A DNA stretch of 64,000 nt. It comes from Acetobacterium sp. Its GTDB lineage: Bacteria > Bacillota > Clostridia > Eubacteriales > Eubacteriaceae. Shown piece after piece: positions 49,033 to 59,417 of the stretch; position 1 is the stretch's first letter; each line of letters starts with the position of its first letter. A program made the position numbers and the translations under genes. The notes below the pieces were generated by a model, which saw only the letters and a list, made by a program, of their open reading frames with translations, did no database searches and was not told where the DNA came from. Where the stretch lies: assembly GCA_028692885.1 (NCBI GenBank), contig JAQUWM010000001.1, positions 1-64,000 of the forward strand, in the 5' to 3' direction.

Positions 49033-50352
49033 TTAATCATCTTTTGCACTGACCGAAAGCAAATGATTAATGAATTGCTGGGCAGTTCGGCCAGAAATCC
49101 CGCCATGCTGCAGTTCCCATTTATTGGCTTCCTGAGAAAGAATTTCTTCTGATATGTTCAGACCTTCCCGCTTGGCCAACTCTGCCACAATTTTAAAATA
49201 CTGTTTTTGACTGGGACGTTCGTAAAAAATGCTGACCCCAAAACGATTCACCAGCGATAGCTTTTCTTGCATCGTGTCTGACCGGTGGATGTCCCCGTTT
49301 GCTTCCATATCATTTCGGTCGTTCCAGGTTTCCCGAATCAAATGGCGGCGGTTTGAAGTGGCATAAATCAAAATATTATCCGGTTTAGTTTCCACACCGC
49401 CTTCGATAACCGCTTTGAGAAACTTGTATTCGATCTCAAATTCCTCAAAGGAAAGATCATCCATGTAAATAATAAACCGATAGTTCCGGTTTTTTATCTG
49501 GGCAATGACATTTGATAAGTCTCGAAATTGATGCTTGTAGATTTCAATCATCCGCAGTCCCTGATGATAGAATTCGTTGACGATCGCTTTGATACTGGTG
49601 GACTTTCCGGTGCCGCTATCCCCGAACAACAACACATTGTTTGCTTTTCGCCCTTCGACAAAGGCTTTGGTATTTTCGACAAGCTTTTGTTTCTGGCTTT
49701 CATATCCAACTAAATCTGCCAGCATGACCTTATCCATGTTATTGATCGGATTAAAGATGACTCCGGTGTTATCGGCTTTAGGAGTAATCCGGAAGGCTTT
49801 ATTTAAGCCAAACATACCCACCCCAAATTCTTGATAAAACCGGGTGATCTCATCAAAAAATAGCTGCTCGTTTGCTGCCGCCGCCAATTTCAGACTCAGT
49901 CCTTTCACTTTTTCACTGACATTCTGATTATACATAAATTCCGGCTTTTGGATGGCCTGATAATCTGAAATCCGGGTGAAACAATCGATTCCCAACACGG
50001 ATTCCAGTTCAGTGAAATCAAAATCAAAAAGATCTTTAAAAACCTTACAGTCGTTCTGAGCAAAAAAATTAACACTGCCTTCTTTTTTCCCCACCTTTTC
50101 ACACGTTAAACTGAATGGATTTTCATTGGTAATCAGCAAAAAAGTCAGATAGTGATGCCAAAGGTTGCGATCAAACCCAAAATCAGTCGCTATTTCCAGC
50201 AGTGTTTTTATCTGGCGATAGCTTTCGGCAATCAGTTCTTCCTTGGAATCTCCCTCTTTGTAAAAACGCTCATAGAGTTGCCCGATCTGCTTAAGCAGAT
50301 TCTTCTGGTTTGAGTCGGTAAAAAGTATCAGTTTTGCGATCAATCGATTCAT
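49033..50352 (-). CDS. DUF815 family ATPase
   Basis: NNVLLFGDSGTGKSTSIKAIVNE, FIIYMDDLSFE, YATSNRRHLI. Confidence 0.9.
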   Translation of the reverse strand: MNRLIAKLILFTDSNQKNLLKQIGQLYERFYKEGDSKEELIAESYRQIKTLLEIATDFGFDRNLWHHYLTFLLITNENPFSLTCEKVGKKEGSVNFFAQNDCKVFKDLFDFDFTELESVLGIDCFTRISDYQAIQKPEFMYNQNVSEKVKGLSLKLAAAANEQLFFDEITRFYQEFGVGMFGLNKAFRITPKADNTGVIFNPINNMDKVMLADLVGYESQKQKLVENTKAFVEGRKANNVLLFGDSGTGKSTSIKAIVNEFYHQGLRMIEIYKHQFRDLSNVIAQIKNRNYRFIIYMDDLSFEEFEIEYKFLKAVIEGGVETKPDNILIYATSNRRHLIRETWNDRNDMEANGDIHRSDTMQEKLSLVNRFGVSIFYERPSQKQYFKIVAELAKREGLNISEEILSQEANKWELQHGGISGRTAQQFINHLLSVSAKDD

Positions 50353-50371
50353 GCCGATCTCCCTTCTGTAA

Positions 50372-50402
50372 AAAGGCCACCTCTATTACAAGGTGGTCCT
50401 TT
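50372..50402 (-). terminator. Hairpin between DUF815 and MCP genes
   Basis: AAAGGCCACCT...AGGTGGTCCTTT; downstream of DUF815 it would fall upstream of its start, so it most likely terminates the upstream MCP transcript. Confidence 0.65.
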
Positions 50403-50421
50403 AATCATTTATTTGTTTAAT

Positions 50422-52761
50422 TTAGCGCAGCTGAAACTGATCGATCATCTGTTTTAACAAAATCGATTGACCGGAAAGTTCCTCACTGGCAGCGGCACTC
50501 TCTTCGGCGGTTGCTGAGTTTTGCTGAACGACCTGGGCAACCTGTTCAACGCCCATATTAATCTGAGCGATGCCGGTTGCCTGTTCATTCGATGCGGTGG
50601 CAATGTTACCGATTAAATCATTGACTCTGGTAATTCCGCCGACAATTTCTTCCAGCGCACTGGCGGTTTCATCGGCAATTTTTGTGCCTTCCGCCACCTT
50701 ACTGATGGAGCCTTCAATTAATCCGGTTGTTTCCTTGGCAGCATCGGCACTGCGGGCCGCCAGCGTACGTACTTCTTCGGCTACCACGGCAAAGCCTTTG
50801 CCATGCTGTCCGGCCCGGGCAGCTTCTACTGCGGCGTTAAGTGCCAAAATATTGGTCTGGAAAGCGATATCGTCGATGACCTTGATAATCTTGGAAATAT
50901 CTTCAGATGACTTATTGATTTCGACCATCGACTGCTGCATTTCGGTCATCTGTTGGTTTCCTTTGTCAGCATTGGCCATCACATCGGTTGTCAGTTCTCG
51001 CGCTTTATTGGCATTGACAGCGTTGTTTTTAGTCTGATCAGCTATTTCGGCAATCGAAGCGGTTAGTTCCTGAATGGAACTGGCCTGTTCAGTTGACCCC
51101 TGAGCCAGCGCTTGACTGCTGTCAGAGACCTGATTCGCCCCAGCGTTAACCTGTTCGGAGGCATGATTGATATCGCCTAACAGCGTATTTAAAGTTGCAA
51201 TTATCGCATTAATAGCCTCAGAAATCGCATTGAAATCGCCGCCGAAAGCGTTGATATTGTCTAAATTAAGATTTCCATTGCTGATTTCGCCAGTAACGGT
51301 AGATATTTCTGCCACAATGCTTTTAAAATGGCTACCCATATTATTGACAGCCTGCTTTAAGACATCAAAACTACCCTGATAATAGCCATCAACCGTTACG
51401 CTCAGGTTACCATTGGCAATGGCATCCATCACATTTGCAACCTCTTCCATCGGTTTAGCCATAACCCCAAGAATGCCATTCATGCCGCTGATCAGCTCCT
51501 GCCAGGAGCCGCTAAATTTTGTCTCATCAGCCCGGACATCTAAATCACCCTGCATCGCTGCTGTTGTTAAAATGATCGCATCACCAATGAGGCTATCGAT
51601 GGAATTTTTTACTTCTCGCAAATTTGTTTCGATACCTCTAAACTGCTCATAAACTTCGCCGGTATACTCGTCTGGTTCCTGAATATCAATATCAAAGTCC
51701 AGATCACCGACTGATAAACGTCTTAAATTATCAGCTAGGCGGTTGATCTCCGTTTCTGAATATTTATTAACGCTCATGGTTGCAGTCGTGTTAAATGAGG
51801 TTTCAACATAACCAATGGTTTGGCCTTGTTTATCGATAATCGGCGTAGTATCCATACGATAATACCCGCCGCGATATGCAAATGGAAATTCAATTCGGCC
51901 CGTTTTGCGATAAGCCTTGACGCCGCAATCCTCATTTTTGCACATGTCCAAATTTGATTTACAGCAATCATCACCGTAAATTGATTCGCGGCTGCCTTCT
52001 CGACCAGTTGCTACTCTCAAATCTTGAAGGGTTTTATTAATGAATGTCCACTTCAAATCAGTATCGACAACGGTAATCCGGTATGGCATCGCGTCAAGAA
52101 TCGCCTGAAAGAAATCTCGTTTATCAGCCACCGTTTGGATCGCCCGATTGACCTGTTCAATCCCTTTTTTATAGTCACCACCCACTTTGGCTCCAAGATT
52201 TTTATCGAGATCCGCTTCTTTTCCGACCAGTTCAGGCAACTGCATCAGGTAATCATTCACCATCTTTATGGACGACTTGATTTCTTGCAGACTGTTACCC
52301 AGCACATCCTTGTCTGATGACGGTGAAATCTCCACCGTCAGGTCACCCTTAGCCAATTTGACCGCCGTTTCTGACTGTAACCGTATATTCTCAGCAATAC
52401 CTGAAAGGGCATAAGCAACTTCACCCAGCTGATCCTGGGGTTTTTCAGCGTTGAGATCGACTTCAAAATCTCCATCAGCCAGTCGATTGACCGCTTCGAC
52501 GAGACTGGTTAAGCGGTTCGATATCGCCTTCACACCGAGGACACTTACCCCGACCATTACAGCTAAACCGATCGTGTAAATCAGCAACAGACTATTTTGG
52601 ATATCTCCAAACTGGCCATAATTCTGACTAACCGTAACCATTGAAATACCTGCCGTCACACAAAAAATCAGGGCAACTGGCAGGATCACTGTCATCAAGA
52701 TTTTTGACAGCAAACTTTTTTCATGTTCCATTCTTTCCTCCATTGATTTGATTAAATTCAT
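50422..52761 (-). CDS. Methyl-accepting chemotaxis protein with PAS and HAMP-like repeats
   Basis: Two TMs, PAS (ILDAMPYRITVVDTDLKWTFIN), MCP hairpin [37 protein letters not shown]. Confidence 0.93.
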   Translation of the reverse strand: MNLIKSMEERMEHEKSLLSKILMTVILPVALIFCVTAGISMVTVSQNYGQFGDIQNSLLLIYTIGLAVMVGVSVLGVKAISNRLTSLVEAVNRLADGDFEVDLNAEKPQDQLGEVAYALSGIAENIRLQSETAVKLAKGDLTVEISPSSDKDVLGNSLQEIKSSIKMVNDYLMQLPELVGKEADLDKNLGAKVGGDYKKGIEQVNRAIQTVADKRDFFQAILDAMPYRITVVDTDLKWTFINKTLQDLRVATGREGSRESIYGDDCCKSNLDMCKNEDCGVKAYRKTGRIEFPFAYRGGYYRMDTTPIIDKQGQTIGYVETSFNTTATMSVNKYSETEINRLADNLRRLSVGDLDFDIDIQEPDEYTGEVYEQFRGIETNLREVKNSIDSLIGDAIILTTAAMQGDLDVRADETKFSGSWQELISGMNGILGVMAKPMEEVANVMDAIANGNLSVTVDGYYQGSFDVLKQAVNNMGSHFKSIVAEISTVTGEISNGNLNLDNINAFGGDFNAISEAINAIIATLNTLLGDINHASEQVNAGANQVSDSSQALAQGSTEQASSIQELTASIAEIADQTKNNAVNANKARELTTDVMANADKGNQQMTEMQQSMVEINKSSEDISKIIKVIDDIAFQTNILALNAAVEAARAGQHGKGFAVVAEEVRTLAARSADAAKETTGLIEGSISKVAEGTKIADETASALEEIVGGITRVNDLIGNIATASNEQATGIAQINMGVEQVAQVVQQNSATAEESAAASEELSGQSILLKQMIDQFQLR

Positions 52762-52768
52762 GGTTAAA

Positions 52769-52869
52769 GTGTTAAATTAAAACTAGCCGATCAAATCTAC
52801 ATTACATTGATTTTATAATGCACTTCCGTTTGACTGATTGCATGTAACGGCAACAATTACTTTTGACAC
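52769..52869. repeat. Small intergenic repeat family 3, copy B (about 101 bp)
   Basis: Aligns with 13149-13253; ends at TTTTGACAC. Confidence 0.75.
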
Positions 52870-53197
52870 CCTAACCATTCTTATGAAAAACCATTCTTTT
52901 TTTAGCTCCACCACTTTTCTTTTGAAAGATTATACCCAAAACTCCATCATTCTGGATGCTGTTACTCTTCACAGCCGGGCATTCAATTCATTCGCTACTA
53001 TGATGAACATTATATCGGATTATACTCGTAATTTCAATCTTTTTAGTAATTTTAAATGTTTTTATTAATTTCATTTGACCTTCGCTTTTTACTGACCCGG
53101 CACTTGATTCTAGCTCCGATCGTTTCTGCAAAAAAATAAGCCAGCTAAAGCTTTCTTCAGCCGGCTCTGCCCTAAATCAAAGGGTCTGATGATCCCC

Positions 53198-53626
53198 CTA
53201 ATGGGAACTGCTATAGACCAATTCATTTTTTTCAAAGTCAAGGGTGTTATTGATGTGCCCCAGAATGATCAGCACCTTGCTCAGATTTTCAAAATAAACC
53301 GCATCGTATTTGGCTCCACCAATATCAAACCCTTTAAGCGTGGGTAATAATTCTTCGGCTCGTTGGGGGTTACTGTCCACAGTAGTACACAGTTTATAGA
53401 GTTTTTTAAACTGATCTTCGGCCACCAGATAGAAGCGACCATCGTCAACCCCATTTTGAATATTCTCTAAAAACCAGCGATGAATTTGGTTGGCTTTTTT
53501 AAACCGTCCCATCACCTCCGAAGCCACTGCCCACGGTTTTAGTCGCAATTGTTTGAGGTCGACACCTTTTTCACATTTATATAAAACACTTTCTAATCCC
53601 ATCTTAAAATTCCTCTCCTTAATCAA
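53198..53626 (-). CDS. Hypothetical protein, 142 aa
   Basis: Complete ORF with terminator-like hairpin downstream; no family recognised. Confidence 0.6.
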   Translation of the reverse strand: MIKERNFKMGLESVLYKCEKGVDLKQLRLKPWAVASEVMGRFKKANQIHRWFLENIQNGVDDGRFYLVAEDQFKKLYKLCTTVDSNPQRAEELLPTLKGFDIGGAKYDAVYFENLSKVLIILGHINNTLDFEKNELVYSSSH

Positions 53627-53855
53627 TAAGCCTTCATTTCGCTCTTGATTTTATTTTTTATAAAAAATACGCTCTCTTTGAAGCATTGACGGATATTGAT
53701 TGTTTATCTACCATTTTACCCACCCGGTTTCATTTAGTCAATTATAATAAATCATCCGATCAATTTTATTTTCACTTAGAAATTAATCGCGGAAGAATTT
53801 TCATTTTTGCTGATACGTGGTATAATAAGGCAAATTTAAAAATAAGGAGAGCGAA

Positions 53856-54533
53856 ATGAGAAATCGATTAGGTAACCTGTTATGGGGGCTTTTATTGGTC
53901 GTGATCGGCCTGGGTTTTGCCGGAAATGTCTTTGGTCTGTGGAATTTTGAATTATTTTTTGCCGGCTGGTGGACCTTGTTCATCATTATTCCCTGCACCA
54001 TCAGCATCGTTCAGAACGGCATCCAGCTCTGGAACACCATCGGTCTCGGTATTGGGGTGTTATTATTTATTTCTGCTCAAGGCTATTTTAACAGCGCATT
54101 GCTGGGTGATCTGATCTTTCCAATCATAATTATAGCCATCGGTTTGAGCATTATCTTCAAGGATCGACTCAGTAAAAATGCCAAACTGATTCAGGGCATG
54201 ACGAAGGATGGGCTTCCCGATTACTCAGCAATTTTTGGTGGCCAGGAAATTAACTTTCCTGGTGAAGAATTTCACGGCGCCAGCTTGACTGCCGTTTTTG
54301 GCAGTGTTTCCCTTGATTTGCGGCAGGCCATCATCAGCGAAGATATTTATATCTCGGCTACCGCTGTCTTTGGCGGTATTGACATGCTAATGCCCAGCAA
54401 TGTTCGGGTGGAGATGTCAACTACGCCGATTTTTGGCGGGGCATCAAATAAAACCAACCGACCACTAGGCGAAAATCCACCGACTGTTTACATCAACAGC
54501 ACCAATATCTTTGGGGGGACTGAAGTCAAATGA
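53856..54533 (+). CDS. LiaF-like membrane protein
   Basis: Four TM-like N-terminal region plus FGGQEINF...FGSVSLDLRQA...FGGIDMLMP repeats. Confidence 0.8.
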   Translation: MRNRLGNLLWGLLLVVIGLGFAGNVFGLWNFELFFAGWWTLFIIIPCTISIVQNGIQLWNTIGLGIGVLLFISAQGYFNSALLGDLIFPIIIIAIGLSIIFKDRLSKNAKLIQGMTKDGLPDYSAIFGGQEINFPGEEFHGASLTAVFGSVSLDLRQAIISEDIYISATAVFGGIDMLMPSNVRVEMSTTPIFGGASNKTNRPLGENPPTVYINSTNIFGGTEVK

Positions 54534-55375
54534 ATACTAATCAAAGTTGGATCAAATACCTGGCCATTGCCTTTGGTCTGGTGCTGGCATTGGGGATCAT
54601 CGCCAGCATTGTCAATGGCGGCGTTGCCATCATGAGAGGGTTTGGTCTGATTGAAAACACCAGCAGAATCACTGAACAAGGCGACGAAAACTTTCGACAA
54701 GATTTTAGCGGTGATTTAAAAGCAATCTATATTGACTTTAATGCCGGCAGTATTTCCCTTCAAAGTGGCGATGGCTTTAGGGTTGAAGGAACGAATATCC
54801 CCAAAAGTCTAAGTGCCACCCTTGATAATGGCAAGCTTGTCATTGAGGATAAAGAGAGTTCCACTATCTTGCCAAACCTGATCGGCAAGGATCGCATGCC
54901 TGATCTTGTGATTACCATTCCCCGGAATACCGCCTTGGAAAAACTGGAACTTGAGATCGGCGCTGGTCGCGGTGAATTGTCGCAGCTGATCACCGATGAA
55001 CTGACCATCAAACAAGGTGCTGGCGAAATTGTCGCCGACCAGCTTCAGGCAAATTCCGGCAAACTTAGCGGCGGCGCTGGTGCAGTTCATTTTACCGACG
55101 TCCAACTCAATGATTTTAAGATCAATGGCGGTGTCGGACTCATTAATATCCAGGGGATCGTTACTGGCGATCTGGAAATCGACTGTGGCGTTGGCCAGAC
55201 TAGTCTGGATATCAATGCCCCTGTCGATGATTACTTTGTCACCGCAGACCAAGGTCTCGGACCGATTACCATCAACGGCCAGAGTATTTCCGAAACCGGA
55301 ACCGGATCTAAAGCTGCCCCCCATCGGATCGATATTGACGGTGGTGTTGGACCGGTTTTTATGACCTTTAAATAA
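54530..55375 (+). CDS. DUF4097-like adhesin/beta-helix protein, coupled to LiaF-like gene
   Basis: ATGA overlap; N-terminal TM; regular GAGRGELSQL/GAGEIVADQL/GGAGAVHFTDV repeats. Confidence 0.75.
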   Translation: MNTNQSWIKYLAIAFGLVLALGIIASIVNGGVAIMRGFGLIENTSRITEQGDENFRQDFSGDLKAIYIDFNAGSISLQSGDGFRVEGTNIPKSLSATLDNGKLVIEDKESSTILPNLIGKDRMPDLVITIPRNTALEKLELEIGAGRGELSQLITDELTIKQGAGEIVADQLQANSGKLSGGAGAVHFTDVQLNDFKINGGVGLINIQGIVTGDLEIDCGVGQTSLDINAPVDDYFVTADQGLGPITINGQSISETGTGSKAAPHRIDIDGGVGPVFMTFK

Positions 55376-55381
55376 GCCAAT

Positions 55382-55410
55382 AAAAAAACACGTTTAACGT
55401 GTTTTTTTAT
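55382..55410. terminator. Rho-independent terminator (bidirectional)
   Basis: AAAAAAACACGTTTAACGTGTTTTTTT. Confidence 0.85.
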
Positions 55411-55427
55411 TGGCTTAAACGATCTGC

Positions 55428-56063
55428 CTATCTGACAAAATGCATGTATACTTTTTTATAAGGATGTGGTTCGGCAACCACACCTTTACCGTTTTCAATC
55501 AGCCGCATCAGCCAAACCATATTAGCAGCGGTAACCTCTATCGTCTGAGCACCTTCAGTATCCTGGGACGCTTCTCCGGCGGTACGGCCATGAATAACAT
55601 TCCAATAGTTGCCGGTTGCCATCACCATTTCTGAGTAGGTAATGTAGTGATTCAATTGATCAATACTTGCCACCCCGCCAGAACGTCTAACCGCCACTAG
55701 AGCACCAGCTACCTTATGACGAAACATTCCGCCATTGGCACCGGCCACATAAAAGGCCCGATCCAAAAATGACTTCATGTTTCCGCCGATGCCCGAAAAA
55801 TGAACGGGACTGGCAAAAATAACACCATCAGCGGCTTTGATTTTTTGAATCCCTTCATTGACAACATCTTTAGTAAAGATACACTGCTCATTTTTATTTT
55901 TACCGCAGGCATTGCAGCCAGTACAACCCTGTACTGCTTTCATACCGACATTGAAAATTTCAAAATCAATGCTATCCTGAGCAAAAATTTCACCAGCAAT
56001 GCTCAGCGCCGTAAATGTATTGCCTTCACCATGAGGACTTCCGTTAATACCGATTACTTTCAT
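55428..56063 (-). CDS. NADPH-dependent FMN reductase / flavodoxin family protein
   Basis: VIGINGSPHGEGNTFTAL; GCTGCNACGKN; GVIFASPVHFSGIGGNMKSFLDR. Confidence 0.9.
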   Translation of the reverse strand: MKVIGINGSPHGEGNTFTALSIAGEIFAQDSIDFEIFNVGMKAVQGCTGCNACGKNKNEQCIFTKDVVNEGIQKIKAADGVIFASPVHFSGIGGNMKSFLDRAFYVAGANGGMFRHKVAGALVAVRRSGGVASIDQLNHYITYSEMVMATGNYWNVIHGRTAGEASQDTEGAQTIEVTAANMVWLMRLIENGKGVVAEPHPYKKVYMHFVR

Positions 56064-56250
56064 CTCTTACCTCCTGAAGCATCTGCTCCAATTGTTCTAT
56101 ATTTACTATTTTTAGTATACCACATTTTTAAAATGTTAAACCTCTAATCAACCAATTCATAAACTTTAGGCCATTTGTGATTCATCCTTTTATGGCTATT
56201 GATTTTGTGTTATACTGGCATCATTATTCATTAAGGAGGATCGCGATCGC

Positions 56251-56907
56251 ATGACGAGCTATATTTTACGCTTTTTTAAACTTAATCTTGGGCTCTTTCT
56301 TTATGGATTGGGCATTATTGTAACGATGCGGGCAAACGTCGGTTATGCGCCCTGGGAGGTATTGCACAGTGGAATCAGCCAAACCCTTGGGGTCAGTATC
56401 GGTCTGGTGAATACGGCGGTGGGAGCCATCATTGTTGCGATTGTTTTTCTCTTCGGTGAAAAATTGGGCCTGGGTACCATTTTTAACATGTTTATGATCG
56501 GTCTGTTTATGGACCTTATCCTTTTTTTAGACTTCATCCCGCTGTTTAGTAATTTCTGGATCGGAACCCTGGTGCTCATTCTCGGTCTCTTTATCATTTC
56601 CCTAGGGACCTATTTCTATATTTCCTCGGCCTTTGGTGCCGGACCCCGAGACAGCCTGATGGTGGCGATAACCCGCAGCACAGGGCTGCCGGTCGGCCTG
56701 TGCCGCGGCATTCTGGAAGTCAGCGTTGTTCTGATTGGCTGGCTACTGGGCGGGATGGTTGGTTTAGGCACAGTGATCTCAGCTTTTGCCATCGGTTTTT
56801 GTGTGCAGATCACGTTTAGGCTTGTAAAATTTGATCCAACCCAGGTCGAGCACGAAACCTTCGGGGTGATGTTTCACAATCTTCACAATCTCAAAAAACA
56901 CAATTAA
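56251..56907 (+). CDS. YczE/YitT-like integral membrane protein
   Basis: LGLFLYGLGIIVTMRANVGYAPWEVLHSGIS...FGAGPRDSLMVAI. Confidence 0.85.
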   Translation: MTSYILRFFKLNLGLFLYGLGIIVTMRANVGYAPWEVLHSGISQTLGVSIGLVNTAVGAIIVAIVFLFGEKLGLGTIFNMFMIGLFMDLILFLDFIPLFSNFWIGTLVLILGLFIISLGTYFYISSAFGAGPRDSLMVAITRSTGLPVGLCRGILEVSVVLIGWLLGGMVGLGTVISAFAIGFCVQITFRLVKFDPTQVEHETFGVMFHNLHNLKKHN

Positions 56908-56940
56908 CCCGGTCACCATTAATGGATCGCCGGGTTAATT
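56902..56940. terminator. Rho-independent terminator
   Basis: AATTAACCCGG...CCGGGTTAATT. Confidence 0.75.
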
Positions 56941-56956
56941 TCGGGCGGAATCTGGA

Positions 56957-59254
56957 TCAATTCTCATCTTCAATCATATCGATAAAAACACTGGCAATTT
57001 CGGGATCGAATTGGGTGCCGGAACAGCGAATGATTTCTTCAATGGCCTCTTCAACTGTAAGATCATCCATATGCAGACGCATCTTTGTCATCGCATCATA
57101 GGCATCAGCGATGGCAATAATCCGGGCTTCCAGTGATATTTCTTCACCCTTTAGCCCTTTGGGATAGCCGCTGCCGTCCCAGTGCTCATGGTGTTCTAAA
57201 ATATGATCGGCTATTTCGGCAAATTCATTGGCGGAGTTTAAAATACGGTAGCCAATTTCGGGATGACGCCGTATTTCGGTCCAATCCTGTTCACTCAGTT
57301 TTTCTGACTTATCAAGAATCCCATCGGCAATCCCGATCTTGCCAATATCATGCATCAGTCCGGCGGTCTGAAGATCATGGGAATCCTTGGAATTTAGTCC
57401 AATTTTACTGCCGACCTCGGCTGATAGTCTGCTGACCCGTTCTGAATGGAACATCTCCTTCTGGTATTTATCAAATAAAGTCTCGATCACCATGCCAACC
57501 GTTTTGTTGCGCATACCCAGACTTTCGGTCAGTTTACGACGATACATATAGTCTTCGGCTCGTTTAAAAATCTGCTGAATATCGTCTTCCTCATTAAGCT
57601 TTGTTTCAAAACCAAATGAAATGGACAGTTCGACGGTTCCCACTTTTTCTGTTTTGGCCAGATCTTCAATGCGAGCAATGATCTCTTCCGCTTCAACCTG
57701 ATTTGTTTTTGGTAGCAGCACGACAAATTCATCGCCGCCCAATCGTGCCACCACATCATCAGCACGACAGGCTCTGGTAATCGTCGCCGCGGCTTTTTTT
57801 AATAATTCATCCCCCATGACATGGCCAAAACTGTCATTAACCAGTTTCAGCCCATTAACGTCACCCATAATCAACGATAAGGGAAGATTTCTGGCCGTGT
57901 CCATCCGTCGCAGTTCTTCTTCATAAAAGCGCCGATTGTAAAGACCGGTGAGCTGATCATGATAGCTCAAATACTCAATCTGATCCAGTTTTTGCTTTTT
58001 CTCGGTATAATCGCGAAACACCAGCACAACCCCGAGGACCTCGCCATGTTCGTCAATAATCGGAGCGGCACTGTCTTCGATGTGTCGTTCGTTGCCGTCT
58101 CGGGCAATTAGCAGGGTATGATTATCGAGTTCCCGGAGTTCTTTCGTATGAATAACTTCTACAACGATATTTCCAGCTTTTTCACGGTTACTATCATTAA
58201 TAATGTTAAATACGGTTTCAATTGGTTGACCAAGTGCCTCATTTTTTGTCCAACCGGTTAATTCTTCAGCAACCCGATTAATAAACAAAACATGGCCATC
58301 TTTATCACAGGAGATGACCCCATCCCCGACTGAAACCAGCGTCGTCTCAAGCAGTTTACTTTCTTTTACCAGTTCTGCTTCCAGGCGTTTACTTTCAGTA
58401 ATATCAATTCCCACACCGGTAAAATATTTTTTTCCATCAAGGATCATGACCACCCCGTTGGAACGAATGAGCAGTTTTTCTCCGCCTTTGGTAATCAGAT
58501 TAGCCTCGACCTCAGCATAACCGTTTTTAAACACTGTATCCACTGCTGCCATGACGCTAACCAGATCCTCGCCTTCAAACCACTGATCGAGGGTCATATG
58601 AGCCAGCTCTTCAGCCGAATAGCCAGTCATTTCTTCATGTTTTTTATTCCATTTGATTAGTTTTCCCGCTTCGTCGTAGACGTAAAGATAACCCGGGATG
58701 CTTTCGAACAGTGCCTTGATAAAAAGCATTTCCCGTTCCAACTCAGCTTTAGCAGTAATCAGCTGATCATTCAGCGCCTTCAGAGCATAGGTACGTTCGG
58801 AAACCCGTTTTTCGAGGATCGTATTTTCCTTTCGCAGCATCTCACTATCGAGCTGCAGTCCGGTAATATCGACAACAATTGAGAGTAAATAATTCCGCCC
58901 CTCCAAAGCGACTGGACTTGAGCGCACCTCGACATCTCTCATCCGTCCATTGGCGCAACGATGCTTAAAATAAAATTGATTGCGTTCGCTATTTTTTGCC
59001 TGCGCCACTTCTTTTCTAAGCTGATCTTCACTAAGACAATTGAAGCGAGTGATTTTATAGGTAACCATTTGTTCATAGGTTTTCCCATAGAACAAACAGG
59101 CTGAACGATTACAGTCTTCAATTTTAAGTGTGTCCGGATCAATCAGCAGCATAATTTCATGATTATTGCGAAAGAGCTTTTCAAAAAATGATTCGGTTTC
59201 TTTTAACGGCCCTGCTTTTTGATGATCCAATTTCCTCACCCCACTTATATTCAA
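56957..59254 (-). CDS. PAS-GGDEF-HD-GYP multidomain c-di-GMP signalling protein
   Basis: Three PAS-like regions, LGGDEFVVLL, HDIGKIG, HHEHWDGSGYPKGLKG. Confidence 0.94.
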   Translation of the reverse strand: MNISGVRKLDHQKAGPLKETESFFEKLFRNNHEIMLLIDPDTLKIEDCNRSACLFYGKTYEQMVTYKITRFNCLSEDQLRKEVAQAKNSERNQFYFKHRCANGRMRDVEVRSSPVALEGRNYLLSIVVDITGLQLDSEMLRKENTILEKRVSERTYALKALNDQLITAKAELEREMLFIKALFESIPGYLYVYDEAGKLIKWNKKHEEMTGYSAEELAHMTLDQWFEGEDLVSVMAAVDTVFKNGYAEVEANLITKGGEKLLIRSNGVVMILDGKKYFTGVGIDITESKRLEAELVKESKLLETTLVSVGDGVISCDKDGHVLFINRVAEELTGWTKNEALGQPIETVFNIINDSNREKAGNIVVEVIHTKELRELDNHTLLIARDGNERHIEDSAAPIIDEHGEVLGVVLVFRDYTEKKQKLDQIEYLSYHDQLTGLYNRRFYEEELRRMDTARNLPLSLIMGDVNGLKLVNDSFGHVMGDELLKKAAATITRACRADDVVARLGGDEFVVLLPKTNQVEAEEIIARIEDLAKTEKVGTVELSISFGFETKLNEEDDIQQIFKRAEDYMYRRKLTESLGMRNKTVGMVIETLFDKYQKEMFHSERVSRLSAEVGSKIGLNSKDSHDLQTAGLMHDIGKIGIADGILDKSEKLSEQDWTEIRRHPEIGYRILNSANEFAEIADHILEHHEHWDGSGYPKGLKGEEISLEARIIAIADAYDAMTKMRLHMDDLTVEEAIEEIIRCSGTQFDPEIASVFIDMIEDEN

Positions 59255-59417
59255 TTTATTCTAACCTGGGATTAACCCTTTTTAATTCAAGCTTTTTTCA
59301 AAATGAGATCGCCTTTTTTTTGTATTTACCCCAAAGGCAGTCCTGCAATCACGACTGTGGTTTTGGAACTAAGATTTTCTAATTACAACGATTTTTCTTG
59401 TGTCTGAGCCGCATTAA

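Noticed and set aside
52838-53068. 76-aa plus-strand ORF after repeat family 3 copy B
   Set aside because: Starts within the repeat, AT-rich and Phe/Ser/Thr-rich without SD or homology signal; likely chance.
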